From assembly GCA_963831605.1 (NCBI GenBank), contig CAWHQR010000002.1:558001-622000 (forward strand): a stretch of DNA of 64,000 nt, in the 5' to 3' direction. Position 1 is the first letter of the stretch. Every line of letters starts with the position of its first letter. This document shows, piece by piece, positions 16,897 through 24,986 of this stretch. The position numbers and the translations under genes were made by a program. The notes beneath the pieces are model-generated. The model searched no databases, had not been told where the DNA came from, and saw nothing but the letters and a program-made list of their open reading frames with translations. Origin of the DNA: DASUPK01 sp963831605. GTDB taxonomy: Bacteria; Actinomycetota; Thermoleophilia; Solirubrobacterales; 70-9.

Positions 16897-17373
16897 ATGG
16901 CCTTCGCCCATCCAGCACGACATCTGCTGCGCGCCAAGGATCTCGCTGACGCGCGCTACCCGGATCCGCTCGGGGTCGATGACATGGCCGACGCCGCCGG
17001 GCTCTCGAAGGCTCACTTCAGCCGCGAGTTTCGCCGCGCCTTCGGCGAGTCCCCCCACCACTACCTGCTGAGCAGGCGACTCGAGCGCGCCGCCGCCCTG
17101 CTGCGGATGACGGACTGGAGCGTCGCGGAGGTCTGCTTCGAGGTGGGGCTGCGGAGCGTCGGCTCGTTCACCACCTCCTTCAAGCGCGCGTATGGGCAGA
17201 CCCCGATCGAGTACCGGGCCGGCCAGCCGCCAGCCGCAACCTTCGCCAAGGTGCCGAGCTGCGTCCTTCGCACCTATCTGCGGCCCCAGACAGCACGTTT
17301 CAAGAAGACAACGAATGGGGGCGGGACTAGCTTGGCCCCGACGGTGAAATCAAGCGAAAGGAAGCGCAAATGA
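16897..17373 (+). CDS. AraC-family helix-turn-helix regulator (DNA-binding domain only)
   Basis: The 158-residue protein has the two AraC helix-turn-helix motifs: DDMADAAGLSKAHFSREFRR near residue 28, and the signature VAEVCFEVGLRSVGSFTTSF near residue 76 ending QTPIEYR. There is no separate ligand-binding domain, only a short C-terminal tail that ends in a basic KSSERKRK stretch. It overlaps the following VOC gene by four bases (ATGA), so the pair are co-translated. Short AraC proteins next to VOC proteins are common in actinobacteria, where the regulator probably controls its partner. Confidence 0.9.
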   Translation: MAFAHPARHLLRAKDLADARYPDPLGVDDMADAAGLSKAHFSREFRRAFGESPHHYLLSRRLERAAALLRMTDWSVAEVCFEVGLRSVGSFTTSFKRAYGQTPIEYRAGQPPAATFAKVPSCVLRTYLRPQTARFKKTTNGGGTSLAPTVKSSERKRK

Positions 17374-17786
17374 TCACGGTGTCGAACGGGCAGGTCTGGG
17401 TGCACGACCAGGAGGAGGCCCTCGAGTTCTGGACGAAGAAGGTCGGTTGGGAGGTCCGCTCCGACATCACGATGGAAGAGCTCGGCGGCTTCCGCTGGCT
17501 CACGGTCGGAGCGCCGGGACAGGACTTCTCTCTCGCCCTGATGGAGATCCCGGGCCCGCCGGTGATGAACGAGGAGACGAAGAAGCAGGTCGAGGACCTG
17601 ATGTCGAAGGGGTTCGCGGGAACGGTCTTCCTGACGGCCGACGACGTCCAGGCGAGCTACGAGGAGCTCAAGGGCCGCGGCGTCGAGTTCACCGAGGCGC
17701 CCGCGGAGCAGCCATACGGGCTCGATTCCGAGTTCAGGGACCCGTCGGGCAACAAGTACCGGCTCGGCAAGCCGACAGTCGGCTGA
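17370..17786 (+). CDS. VOC (glyoxalase/bleomycin-resistance) superfamily protein
   Basis: The 138-residue protein has the paired beta-alpha-beta-beta-beta modules of the vicinal oxygen chelate fold. An N-terminal VWVHDQEEALEFWTKKVGW and a C-terminal FRDPSGNKYRL frame the domain. VOC proteins include dioxygenases, glyoxalases and drug-binding proteins, and I cannot assign a substrate. The ATG overlaps the AraC stop and has AAGGAAG upstream. Its stop abuts the stop of the convergent CpaB-like gene with no bases between. Confidence 0.9.
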   Translation: MITVSNGQVWVHDQEEALEFWTKKVGWEVRSDITMEELGGFRWLTVGAPGQDFSLALMEIPGPPVMNEETKKQVEDLMSKGFAGTVFLTADDVQASYEELKGRGVEFTEAPAEQPYGLDSEFRDPSGNKYRLGKPTVG

Positions 17787-18434
17787 TCAGCCGCGAGGCA
17801 GCAGGCGGATCTCGCGCCCGGCGCTCTGCGCGCCGATCAGCGAGAGCGCCTGCTGCTCCGTGACCGCGAGGGTCGCCGACCAGCCCTCTCCAGGATCAGC
17901 CGGCCCGGCGAGCGCAAGGAGCCTCACCCCGGTCGCGGCGATGCGCGCGGTCGCGGAGCGCCCGAGCCCGGCCTGCCGCGAGACGACCACATCGACCGAG
18001 CTTCCCTCGGGCGAGCGGCCGTCGACGGTGAGCGCGTCGGCGCCCGCGACCGAAACCTCCACCGGCCGGAGGCCCCGTGCGACGCCCGTCGAGCGCGGCG
18101 CGCCGCTCCTGGGCACGGCCAGCTGAGCGCCGAGGACATATGAGCCGGGCGGGATCGTCGCGCTCGGGGCGCGACCGATGGCCTCGGCCGGGCTGACCAG
18201 GGCGCCGGGAGGGACGAAGCTCGCGGGGACACGTCGCACCGCCAGCGCCGATCCCAGACGCTCCGGCGCGATCGGCTCTCCCGCTCGAAGCTCCACGGTG
18301 GCGACCACGACAGGCCGCAGCGGCCCGTAGCGAGCATCAACGCGCGAGCGGTATCGCCCCGCAACCATCGTGGCCAGCAGCGCGCAGACGAGCGCCGCCG
18401 CCAGGAAGAGAGCCGCGCGCCTGCGGCGGCTCAC
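17787..18434 (-). CDS. CpaB/RcpC-like SAF-domain protein of the Tad system
   Basis: The 215-residue protein has an N-terminal membrane anchor (about 8-25) and then a SAF domain: VVVATVELRAGEPIAPERLG, RRVPASFVPPGALVS, and GSYVLGAQL. CpaB/RcpC proteins are periplasmic or extracytoplasmic partners of the Flp secretin. In Gram-positive Tad systems the role is less clear. The start is GTG 18434, overlapping the kinase stop in GTGA, so regulator, kinase and CpaB-like genes form one coupled operon. Confidence 0.82.
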   Translation of the reverse strand: MSRRRRAALFLAAALVCALLATMVAGRYRSRVDARYGPLRPVVVATVELRAGEPIAPERLGSALAVRRVPASFVPPGALVSPAEAIGRAPSATIPPGSYVLGAQLAVPRSGAPRSTGVARGLRPVEVSVAGADALTVDGRSPEGSSVDVVVSRQAGLGRSATARIAATGVRLLALAGPADPGEGWSATLAVTEQQALSLIGAQSAGREIRLLPRG

Positions 18435-19060
18435 GCCGCCAGCGCGTAGCCCGGCTCCGCCAGCGGCAGTTCGAGTGCCGCGACGCAGCCCCCGCCGGTG
18501 CGGCAGAGCGCAAAGCGGCCGCGGTGGGCGCTGGCGACCTCCGAGACCAGATCGGTGCCGTGCCCGCGGCGCGGGTCGCCCTTTCGACTCGCGACGCGCC
18601 CCGGCGCGCCATTGGCGATCGTCACGCGGATGCGCGCCGCCACCCGGGCTCCGGTCACGACCACCGGCGGGCCGCCGTGCTCGAGGGCGTTGGAGATCAG
18701 GTTGTCGAGCGCCTGAGCCATGCGCACGGCATCCCCTTCGACCGGAGCCGGTCCCGCGTCCCAGTAGACGCGAATCCCGCCCATCTGCGCGGCGAGTGGG
18801 CGCCAGCGCTCCAGGGCCGCGAGCACGACTTCCCGGCATGAGAAGCGCCCGGGACGTCTCGACGGAGCCTCCCCGTTGACCGCGCCGTCCAGGTCTCGCA
18901 GAGCGCTGGCCGCCACCTCGAGCAGACCGCGCCGGCTGGCGGCCGGCGGCGAGGCGGCCGGCTGAGGCGAGTCCCCCTCCATCAGCACGAGCGCCTGCAG
19001 CGGGCGGCGGAGCTCGTGGAGCGCCCGGTTGAGCGCACGCTTGTGGGCGGGGGTGATCAT
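18431..19060 (-). CDS. Compact sensor histidine kinase without a sensor domain
   Basis: At 209 residues this is a short kinase. The phospho-acceptor helix HELRRPLQALVLM is at about residues 16-28 and the N box ALDNLISNALEHG at about residue 119. A degenerate ATP lid with GHGTDLVSEVASAHRGRF follows. No membrane segment or sensor domain is seen, so it is probably cytoplasmic and takes its signal from another protein. The start overlaps the stop of the upstream response regulator. Together they probably regulate the Tad genes next to them. Confidence 0.85.
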   Translation of the reverse strand: MITPAHKRALNRALHELRRPLQALVLMEGDSPQPAASPPAASRRGLLEVAASALRDLDGAVNGEAPSRRPGRFSCREVVLAALERWRPLAAQMGGIRVYWDAGPAPVEGDAVRMAQALDNLISNALEHGGPPVVVTGARVAARIRVTIANGAPGRVASRKGDPRRGHGTDLVSEVASAHRGRFALCRTGGGCVAALELPLAEPGYALAA

Positions 19061-19761
19061 GAGTCGAGCAACCTGTAGCCGACTCCCCAGCAGTTGAAGA
19101 CATAGCGCGCTCCCTCGGGGTCGAGCTTCCGCCGCAGGCGGCTGGCGTGGGAGTCAAGGGTCCGCGTCCGGCCCTTCGAACGGAATCCCCAGACATCACG
19201 CAGGAGCTCATCCTTGGGGAAGACCCGCCGCGGTTCGGCAGCCAGCGCCCGGAGCAGCGCGAATTCCTTGTTGGCCAGCTCCACCCTGCGGTCGCCGACC
19301 ATCACCCGGCGAGTGGCCGGGTCGACCGTCAGGTCCCCGAGCCGGATCGGTCCGCGACGGGCTCCCGAGCGCCGGCGAAGCACGGCCACGATGCGGGCCA
19401 GCAGCTCCGGATAGTGGAAGGGCTTCGTCAGATAGTCGTCGGCCCCCGCTTCGAAACCACGCAGCCTGTCGGCCTCGCTGGAGCGTCCCGAGAGGACCAG
19501 GACCGGCAGCTCCGGGTCGAAGCGCTCGCCCGCCGCGCGGATCTCTCGCAGCACGTCGATCCCGGGAGCGTCCGGGAGACCGAGGTCGAGCACCATGATG
19601 TCCGGCTGGTTGTAGCCGCAGAGCCGCAGCGCGTCGGAGGCGCTGGGCGCCGGCAGGGCCCGGTAGCGATCGGCGATCAGGTGATCGCAGAGGAGCTCGC
19701 GAGTGGCGTCATCGTCCTCGCAGACGACGACTGTGGCGATCTCCTCGACGTTGGGCAGCAC
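19057..19761 (-). CDS. OmpR/PhoB-family response regulator
   Basis: The 234-residue protein has a receiver domain with the acidic pair CEDDD, phospho-acceptor Asp in IMVLDLGLPD, the switch residue in VLVLSGRSS and Lys in DDYLTKPF. A winged-helix output domain with TLDSHASRLRRKL and FNCWGVGYRLL follows. All key receiver residues are present. The start is GTG 19761 and the gene overlaps the histidine kinase by four bases. It is the first gene of the regulator-kinase-CpaB operon. Confidence 0.93.
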   Translation of the reverse strand: MLPNVEEIATVVVCEDDDATRELLCDHLIADRYRALPAPSASDALRLCGYNQPDIMVLDLGLPDAPGIDVLREIRAAGERFDPELPVLVLSGRSSEADRLRGFEAGADDYLTKPFHYPELLARIVAVLRRRSGARRGPIRLGDLTVDPATRRVMVGDRRVELANKEFALLRALAAEPRRVFPKDELLRDVWGFRSKGRTRTLDSHASRLRRKLDPEGARYVFNCWGVGYRLLDS

Positions 19762-19804
19762 GCCCCGTTAAGCCCGGGCCGCCGCACACTCTCCCCCGCC
19801 CGCG

Positions 19805-21265
19805 CTAGAGGTGAAGCCGGCGGCGCTCGAGCCGGTGCTCGGGATGCTCCTCCGGCTTCGGGTGATCCTCGCCCGTCCGCCTGACCAGCGCCCAGGTGAG
19901 CACCGCGCCGACCGCCACCAGCCCCACCAGGACCCAGGTCGAGTCGGCCAGGGCCGTGGCGAAGGCGCCACCGACATCGCCGGGATGCAGTTCGAGCTGA
20001 TCCGCCTGGATGCTCTGGAAGATCGCGGACATCACCGCCAGCGCCACGGCGCCCGCCGTCACCCGGATCATCGCCAGCACGCCCGCGGCGATCCCCGCCT
20101 TCTCGCGGGGCATCGCCAGCATCGCGGCCGTCGACATCGGTGCGTAGACCAGGCCGAGCGAGATGCCGAAGAGCAGATAGCCGGGAAGGAGCGCGCCGTA
20201 GGAGCTGGATGCGTCGATCCGCGTCAGCAGCGCCAGTCCCACGGCCCCGCAGACCATGCCGAAGGTCATCAGGGCCCGGGGCCCGAAGCGCTCGATCAGC
20301 GGGCCGCAGAAGGGCGAGATGAAGACCATGGGCGCGGTGATCGGCAGGACGAGAACGCCGGCCGCGACCGGGCCGTGACCGAGGACCTCCTGCAGATACT
20401 GCGGCTGGAAGAAGATCACGCCCCAGTAGGCGCCCACCAGGGCGAACGCCGCCGCCGAGGCTCCGAGGTACGGGCGGTTCCGGAACAGGCTGAAGTCGAC
20501 GATCGGGGAGCTGACCCGATGCTCGATCACCCAGAAGGCCGCCAGCAGGATCGCGCCCGCCGCGAGCAGGCCGAGCGTCCTGGCGGATCCCCAGCCCCAG
20601 TTGTCCGAGCGCACCAGCGCGAAGACGACCAGGAACAGGCCCGGGGTGAAGGTGGCCAGGCCGGGATAGTCGACCTTGGAGCCGGACGTCTCGTCGCGCG
20701 ACTCGTGCGCCGCCCAGCGGGTGATGACGATGCCGGCCGCGCAGATCGGCAGGTTGATCCAGAAGATCAGCCGCCAGTCGACCTCGATCAGTGCGCCGCC
20801 GACCAGCGGGCCGATGGCGAGCGCCAGCGCGGAGACGGCGGCCCAGATCCCGAGCGCCTGACCCTGCTGCTCGACCGGGAAGGCGTGGCTCACGATCGCC
20901 AGCGACAGCGAGAGCATCGCGGCGCCGCCCGCCCCCTGGACCGCCCTGGCCGCGACCAGTACCGCATCGTCCGAGGCCACCGCGGCCAGCACCGAGCCCA
21001 CGCCGAACACCGCCATCCCGATCAGGAAGATGCGGCGCCGCCCGAAGATGTCGCCGAGTCGCCCGGCGGTCACCACCAGGACGCTGATCACCAGCAGATA
21101 TCCGTTCAGGACCCACTGGACGTTGTCGGCGGAGGCGTGGAGGTCCTTCTCGATCGTCGGCAGCGCGAGCGCGACGACGGTCGAGTCGAGCATCAGGATG
21201 AACAGCCCCAGGCAGGTGCCGACGAGAACCCACCACCGGCGCCTGGATTCGGCGGACGAGGTCAC
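19805..21265 (-). CDS. DHA2-family (14-TM) MFS drug efflux transporter
   Basis: The 486-residue protein has about 14 hydrophobic segments and the DHA2 motifs LDSTVVALALPTIEKDL (motif D1 region) and GRLGDIFGRRRIFLIG (motif A). GLALAIGPLVGG-type motif C is seen here as ALALAIGPLVGGAL. Members expel drugs or dyes in exchange for protons. A short basic/His-rich tail ends the protein. It starts at GTG 21265, one base after the stop of the DUF192 gene. Confidence 0.92.
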   Translation of the reverse strand: MTSSAESRRRWWVLVGTCLGLFILMLDSTVVALALPTIEKDLHASADNVQWVLNGYLLVISVLVVTAGRLGDIFGRRRIFLIGMAVFGVGSVLAAVASDDAVLVAARAVQGAGGAAMLSLSLAIVSHAFPVEQQGQALGIWAAVSALALAIGPLVGGALIEVDWRLIFWINLPICAAGIVITRWAAHESRDETSGSKVDYPGLATFTPGLFLVVFALVRSDNWGWGSARTLGLLAAGAILLAAFWVIEHRVSSPIVDFSLFRNRPYLGASAAAFALVGAYWGVIFFQPQYLQEVLGHGPVAAGVLVLPITAPMVFISPFCGPLIERFGPRALMTFGMVCGAVGLALLTRIDASSSYGALLPGYLLFGISLGLVYAPMSTAAMLAMPREKAGIAAGVLAMIRVTAGAVALAVMSAIFQSIQADQLELHPGDVGGAFATALADSTWVLVGLVAVGAVLTWALVRRTGEDHPKPEEHPEHRLERRRLHL

Positions 21266-21266
21266 G

Positions 21267-21593
21267 CTAGGGAGAGGGCAGCTCGAGCACGGCCATGGCG
21301 CTCGGGCAGCGTATGAGCCGGCACGGCGGTACCGCGCGGCGCAGCTCGATCACGCGATCGGCCTCGTCGAGGAAGAGCACGTCGATCGGGAAGCGCATGC
21401 CGAAGGTGTGGACGCTCCGGCAACCGGGGATCAGCAGGCCCTCTCCAGCGCGTTCGCGACGCAGAACCGCCAGGCCGAGCAGGCGGCTGCGGAGCGTCGT
21501 CGCCACCGGCACGGCGACCCCGAGGATCTCGGCGCGCTCGAGGCCGTTGAAGCGGGCAGGCGTCCCCACCCTCGCATAAGCTTCCGGCCGCAT
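21267..21593 (-). CDS. DUF192-family protein
   Basis: The ~108-residue protein contains the DUF192 pattern: RSRLLGLAVLRRERAGEGLL, then SVHTFGMRFPIDVLFLD and a C-terminal AVLELPSP. The family is small, often exported, and of unknown biochemical role. The proposed ATG at 21593 overlaps the divergent BI-1 start, so CATG serves both strands. A later GTG at 21569 is an alternative that would separate them. No signal peptide is evident with either start. Confidence 0.8.
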   Translation of the reverse strand: MRPEAYARVGTPARFNGLERAEILGVAVPVATTLRSRLLGLAVLRRERAGEGLLIPGCRSVHTFGMRFPIDVLFLDEADRVIELRRAVPPCRLIRCPSAMAVLELPSP

Positions 21594-22284
21594 GGAGTAC
21601 GCGGCACAGCCACCCGTCGCAGTTGCGCGCCCCGACTCGACCTTCCTCCAGCGGGTCTTCGTCTGGATGTTCGTCGGGCTCGCCGTCACCGGCGGCGTCG
21701 CGGCCGCGATCGGCTCGTCCGACAAGCTGCTCACCGACATCACCCAGTCGCCGGGGATCGTCATCGGCGTCGTGATCGCCCAGCTCGCGCTGGTGCTGCT
21801 CCTGGTCTTCCTGCTCCCCCGGATGTCGGTCCCGATGGCGACCTTCCTCTTCCTCCTCTACTCGGCGACGGTCGGCATCACCTTCGCCTTCCTCTTCGAG
21901 CTCTATTCGACGCAGTCGATCTTCACGGCGTTCCTGATCACCGCCGGCATGTTCGGAGCGCTCGCGGTCTGGGGCGCCGTCACCCACATCGACCTCTCCA
22001 AGGTCGGCTCGATCGCGTTCATGGCCCTGATCGGGCTGATCCTGGCGACCTTCGTCAACATCTTCTGGGCCAACTCGACGCTCTACTGGATCACCACGTA
22101 CGCCGGGGTCGGGATCTTCGCGGCCCTCACCGCGTACGACATGCAGAAGCTGGCGCAGATCAACAAGCAGGGGCTCACCGGAGAGGCCGAGGGACGCGCC
22201 GCGATCATGGGCGCCCTCGCGCTCTACCTCGACTTCATCAACCTCTTCCTGTTCCTGCTGCGGATCTTCGGCCAGAGCCGCTAG
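21592..22284 (+). CDS. Bax inhibitor-1 / YccA family membrane protein
   Basis: The 230-residue protein has seven hydrophobic segments and the BI-1 hallmarks: FVWMFVGLAVTGGVAA near the N-terminus, SIFTAFLITAGMFGALA, and the C-terminal ALALYLDFINLFLFLLRIFG with the conserved Asp. Bacterial members are putative calcium or pH-responsive channels. The ATG at 21592 overlaps the divergent DUF192 start. A -10-like TAAGCT at 21577-21582 suggests a leaderless transcript. Confidence 0.93.
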   Translation: MEYAAQPPVAVARPDSTFLQRVFVWMFVGLAVTGGVAAAIGSSDKLLTDITQSPGIVIGVVIAQLALVLLLVFLLPRMSVPMATFLFLLYSATVGITFAFLFELYSTQSIFTAFLITAGMFGALAVWGAVTHIDLSKVGSIAFMALIGLILATFVNIFWANSTLYWITTYAGVGIFAALTAYDMQKLAQINKQGLTGEAEGRAAIMGALALYLDFINLFLFLLRIFGQSR

Positions 22285-22363
22285 CCGTCTCGTTCACAAC
22301 GTCGTTTCAACCTGAATCGACCTCGTTGTAGGGTCAATGGCCCTCAGCGAAAGGACTCGACTC

Positions 22364-23065
22364 ATGGCTGATTCTCCGAACATCGTCCTTGTCCACGGGG
22401 CCTGGGCGGACGGCTCCTCCTGGAGCGACGTCATCGAGCGCCTGCAGGCCGACGGCTACACGGTCACGGCCCCTCAGCTCCCGGAGAACTCGCTCGCGGA
22501 TGACATCGCGAGGGTTCGCCTGGTGCTGAGCCGCCAGAGCGGCCCGACCGTTCTCGCGGCCCACTCCTACGGAGGGCAGGTCATCACCTCCCTCGGCACC
22601 GACGCACCGAACGTCGCCGCCCTGGTCTACATCGCGGGCTTCGGGCTCGACGAGGGCGAATCGATCGGCGGCCTGCTGCAGCAGGGTCCTCCGCCGCCCG
22701 GTGTGGCGAATATCGACGTCGACTCGCAGGGCCGCGGCTGGATCCCCGAGGACGACTTCCTCGGTCACTTCGCCGCCGACATCGACCCGGTCAAGGCGAA
22801 GGTCATGTACGCCGTGCAGCAGCCGCTGACGATGTCGGCGTTCGAAGACGTGATGGGGACCCCCGCCTGGAAGTCACTGCCCTCCTGGTATCTGGTCGCC
22901 CAGAACGACGAGGTGATCCCACCCGATGCCGAGAGGCAGTTCGCGGAGCGGATGGGCGCCGACACGATCGAGGTCGAGAGCGGGCACTGCGCGATGGTCT
23001 CCCACCCGGAGGAGACGTATGAGCGGATCGTGACCGCGGCGAAAGCCGTCGCCTCGTCCGGATAG
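22364..23065 (+). CDS. Alpha/beta-fold hydrolase
   Basis: The 233-residue protein has the oxyanion motif LVHGAWADGSSW, the nucleophile elbow AAHSYGGQV (Ser), an acid-loop region around LVAQNDEVIPP, and the catalytic His in SGHCAMVSHPE. This pattern matches the small esterase/methylesterase-like group of alpha/beta hydrolases. The substrate is unknown. I choose the ATG at 22364 because AAGGA lies upstream. An ATG at 22337 sits almost on a -10-like TAGGGT and is unlikely. Confidence 0.9.
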   Translation: MADSPNIVLVHGAWADGSSWSDVIERLQADGYTVTAPQLPENSLADDIARVRLVLSRQSGPTVLAAHSYGGQVITSLGTDAPNVAALVYIAGFGLDEGESIGGLLQQGPPPPGVANIDVDSQGRGWIPEDDFLGHFAADIDPVKAKVMYAVQQPLTMSAFEDVMGTPAWKSLPSWYLVAQNDEVIPPDAERQFAERMGADTIEVESGHCAMVSHPEETYERIVTAAKAVASSG

Positions 23066-23093
23066 CGCGTCTTCCGATATTTTCGGCGGTGTC

Positions 23094-24033
23094 GTGGAAG
23101 GCACGGAAAAGCCGCGCATCTTCCTGGGCTCCTCCGGCAAGCAGGAGAAGCTGCTCAAGGCGCTGACGCGCGGACTCGAGAGCGTCGCGGACGTGGAGCC
23201 CTGGACCACTTCCTTCAATCCGGGGACGACGACATTGCAGCGGCTGATCGACCTCACGGGTGAGGTCGATTTCGCGGCGTTCGTCTTCGCGCAGGACGAC
23301 TGGACGGCCGAGAGCGACCCCGCCGCCGACCCCGAGGAGCCCGGACAGGCCTCGCCGCGCGACAACGTGGTCTTCGAGGCAGGCCTCTTCGGCAGCGCCC
23401 TCGGATTGCGCCGCACGTTCATCCTGCACGCGAACGGCGCCAAGCTCCCGAGCGACCTCCTCGGCCTCACCAGCGTGCGCTACGACCCGGCGACCACCGC
23501 CGCCGAGATGAGAAGCGTCAACGAGAAGCTCCGGAACGCGATCGAGAGCGAGGGCCGCCTCGCCCGGATCGAGGGCGCCTGGTGGCAGTTCTCCCTGACG
23601 GCGCGCACCTCGGAGGAGCCTTCTGCAGTGAGCCTCCTGCGGATCTCAAGAGAGCGTGACGGCACGTTGGCGATCGCCGGCCGCTCTTGGCAGGAGGACG
23701 GCACGCTGTCGGCGCGATATTGGAGCGAGGCGCTCGAAGGAGAGGTCGGACCCTTCGGGCATCTTCTACTACTTCAATGGAGAACGGCCTCGGGACCCGA
23801 ACGCGCCACAGATCGATGGCACTGGAGAGATCCTGATCGAGACGACGGATCGCGCGACGGGGTACTGGACGACTCGATCCGAGACTTCGGCCGAAATCCA
23901 CGTGCGAACGTCCGGTGACTATGTGCGTGCCGATCCCGAGGACGCGAGCATCCTCGAGGGAGGCGACGACCGCCAGCGCTCCGAGCTCATCGCGGAACGG
24001 CTCGCACACTGGAAGTCGCTCGCGAACACCTGA
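23094..24033 (+). CDS. TIR-like (Cap12/Pycsar-effector type) protein with a beta-rich C-terminal domain; one frameshift at about 23751
   Basis: The first ~155 residues match the nucleotide-binding TIR-like family used as effectors in CBASS and Pycsar defence: PRIFLGSSGKQEKLLKAL, DFAAFVFAQDDW, then SPRDNVVFEAGLFGSALG and LPSDLLGLTSVRYD. Family members degrade NAD+ when a sensor domain binds a cyclic nucleotide. The rest is a Trp/Tyr- and Gly-rich, beta-predicted domain (about 160-312) that may be the sensor. The frame breaks in the CCC run at 23751-23753. Removing one C joins GEVG to PSGIFYYFNG and gives a 312-residue protein ending at 24033. The GTG start 23094 is 10 bases after TATTTT. No cyclase gene is adjacent. 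Confidence 0.8.
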
Positions 24034-24079
24034 ACCAGGGTTATAGGATCGGCCGACCAGCGAGCAAGGAGGTTTCGCA

Positions 24080-24517
24080 ATGGCAGCCAGCACGGTCCGA
24101 GACGCCATGCACGAGGGCGCTGAGTGCATCGGGGAGAGCAAGACGTTGCTCGATGCGGCGAAGCGCATGGCGGAGCTCGACGTCGGATCGTTGCCGATCT
24201 GCGGCGACGACGATCGCCTCAAGGGCATGCTCACCGACCGCGACATCGTGGTGAAGGCGCTCGCCCAGGGCCGCGACCTGGGCAGCACCTGCGGCGAGTT
24301 CGCCCAGGGCACGGTGCATTGGATCACCGCCGACGCGTCGTTCGACGAGGCACTGAGCACGATGCGGAAGCATGCGGTCAAGCGCCTGTGCGTCCTGGAT
24401 GACGACAAGAAGCTGAACGGCATCATCACCGAAGCCGACATCGCCACCAACGCCTCAGCAGACACAACCGGCCAGTTCGTTGAGGCGATCGCCGCCGAGC
24501 CGCCCCAGCATTTCTAG
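24080..24517 (+). CDS. Two-CBS-domain protein
   Basis: The 145-residue protein has two CBS motifs, with characteristic strands LPICGDDDRLKGMLTDRDIV and RLCVLDDDKKLNGIITEADI. Such pairs bind adenine nucleotides such as AMP or ATP, and stand-alone copies often serve as energy or stress sensors. The ATG is preceded by a strong AAGGAGG. No fused catalytic domain is present. The stop lies within the beginning of the haemoglobin frame. Confidence 0.93.
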   Translation: MAASTVRDAMHEGAECIGESKTLLDAAKRMAELDVGSLPICGDDDRLKGMLTDRDIVVKALAQGRDLGSTCGEFAQGTVHWITADASFDEALSTMRKHAVKRLCVLDDDKKLNGIITEADIATNASADTTGQFVEAIAAEPPQHF

Positions 24518-24986
24518 ATCGGGGGATCCACCGACGCTGTACGAGTGGGCCGGAGGGCGCGAGGCATTCGAGCGCCTGATCGAAGCCTTCTACGACCGCG
24601 TGGAGAAGGACGAGCTGATCTCCCCCCTCTTCCCGGGAGGCGTGAGCCGCGAGCACCGCGACCACGTGATCCTCTGGTGGTGCGAGGTCTTCGGGGGCCC
24701 CGCCGAGTACACGAAGGAGCTGGGCGGCTACCACCGGATGGTCACGAGGCACAGGGACCTGGGGATCACGCCGGAGCAGCGGCTGCGGTTCGCGACACTG
24801 ATGAGCATGGCCGCGGACGACGCCGGACTGCCCGATGACCCGGAGTTCCGCTCGGCCTTCATGGCCTACGTCGAATGGGGCACCCGCCTCGCACAACACA
24901 ACTCCCAGCCGGGCGCCACCGGGGTTCCGCAGGAGGCACCCACGCCGCGCTGGGGCTGGGGAGTCGCACCGCCCTATGACCCCTGA
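24480..24986 (+). CDS. Group II truncated haemoglobin
   Basis: The domain from residue ~20 matches truncated haemoglobins: LYEWAGGREAFERLIEAFYDRV, LFPGGVSREHRDHVILWWCEVFGG, the proximal His segment HRMVTRHRDLGI, and the G-helix Trp in MAYVEWGTRLA. These bind O2 or NO and are used in oxygen supply or nitrosative stress. The only standard in-frame start is TTG 24480, which overlaps the CBS gene by 38 bases. A rarer CTG near 24537 preceded by GGGGGA would start at the domain itself. The stop overlaps the Tag start. Confidence 0.88.
   Translation: MRRSPPSRPSISRSGDPPTLYEWAGGREAFERLIEAFYDRVEKDELISPLFPGGVSREHRDHVILWWCEVFGGPAEYTKELGGYHRMVTRHRDLGITPEQRLRFATLMSMAADDAGLPDDPEFRSAFMAYVEWGTRLAQHNSQPGATGVPQEAPTPRWGWGVAPPYDP

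Noticed and set aside
23740..23765. Programmed ribosomal frameshift in the TIR-like gene.
   Set aside because: No slippery heptamer, stop codon next to the site or pseudoknot is visible, and many other genes in the window have similar one-base breaks.
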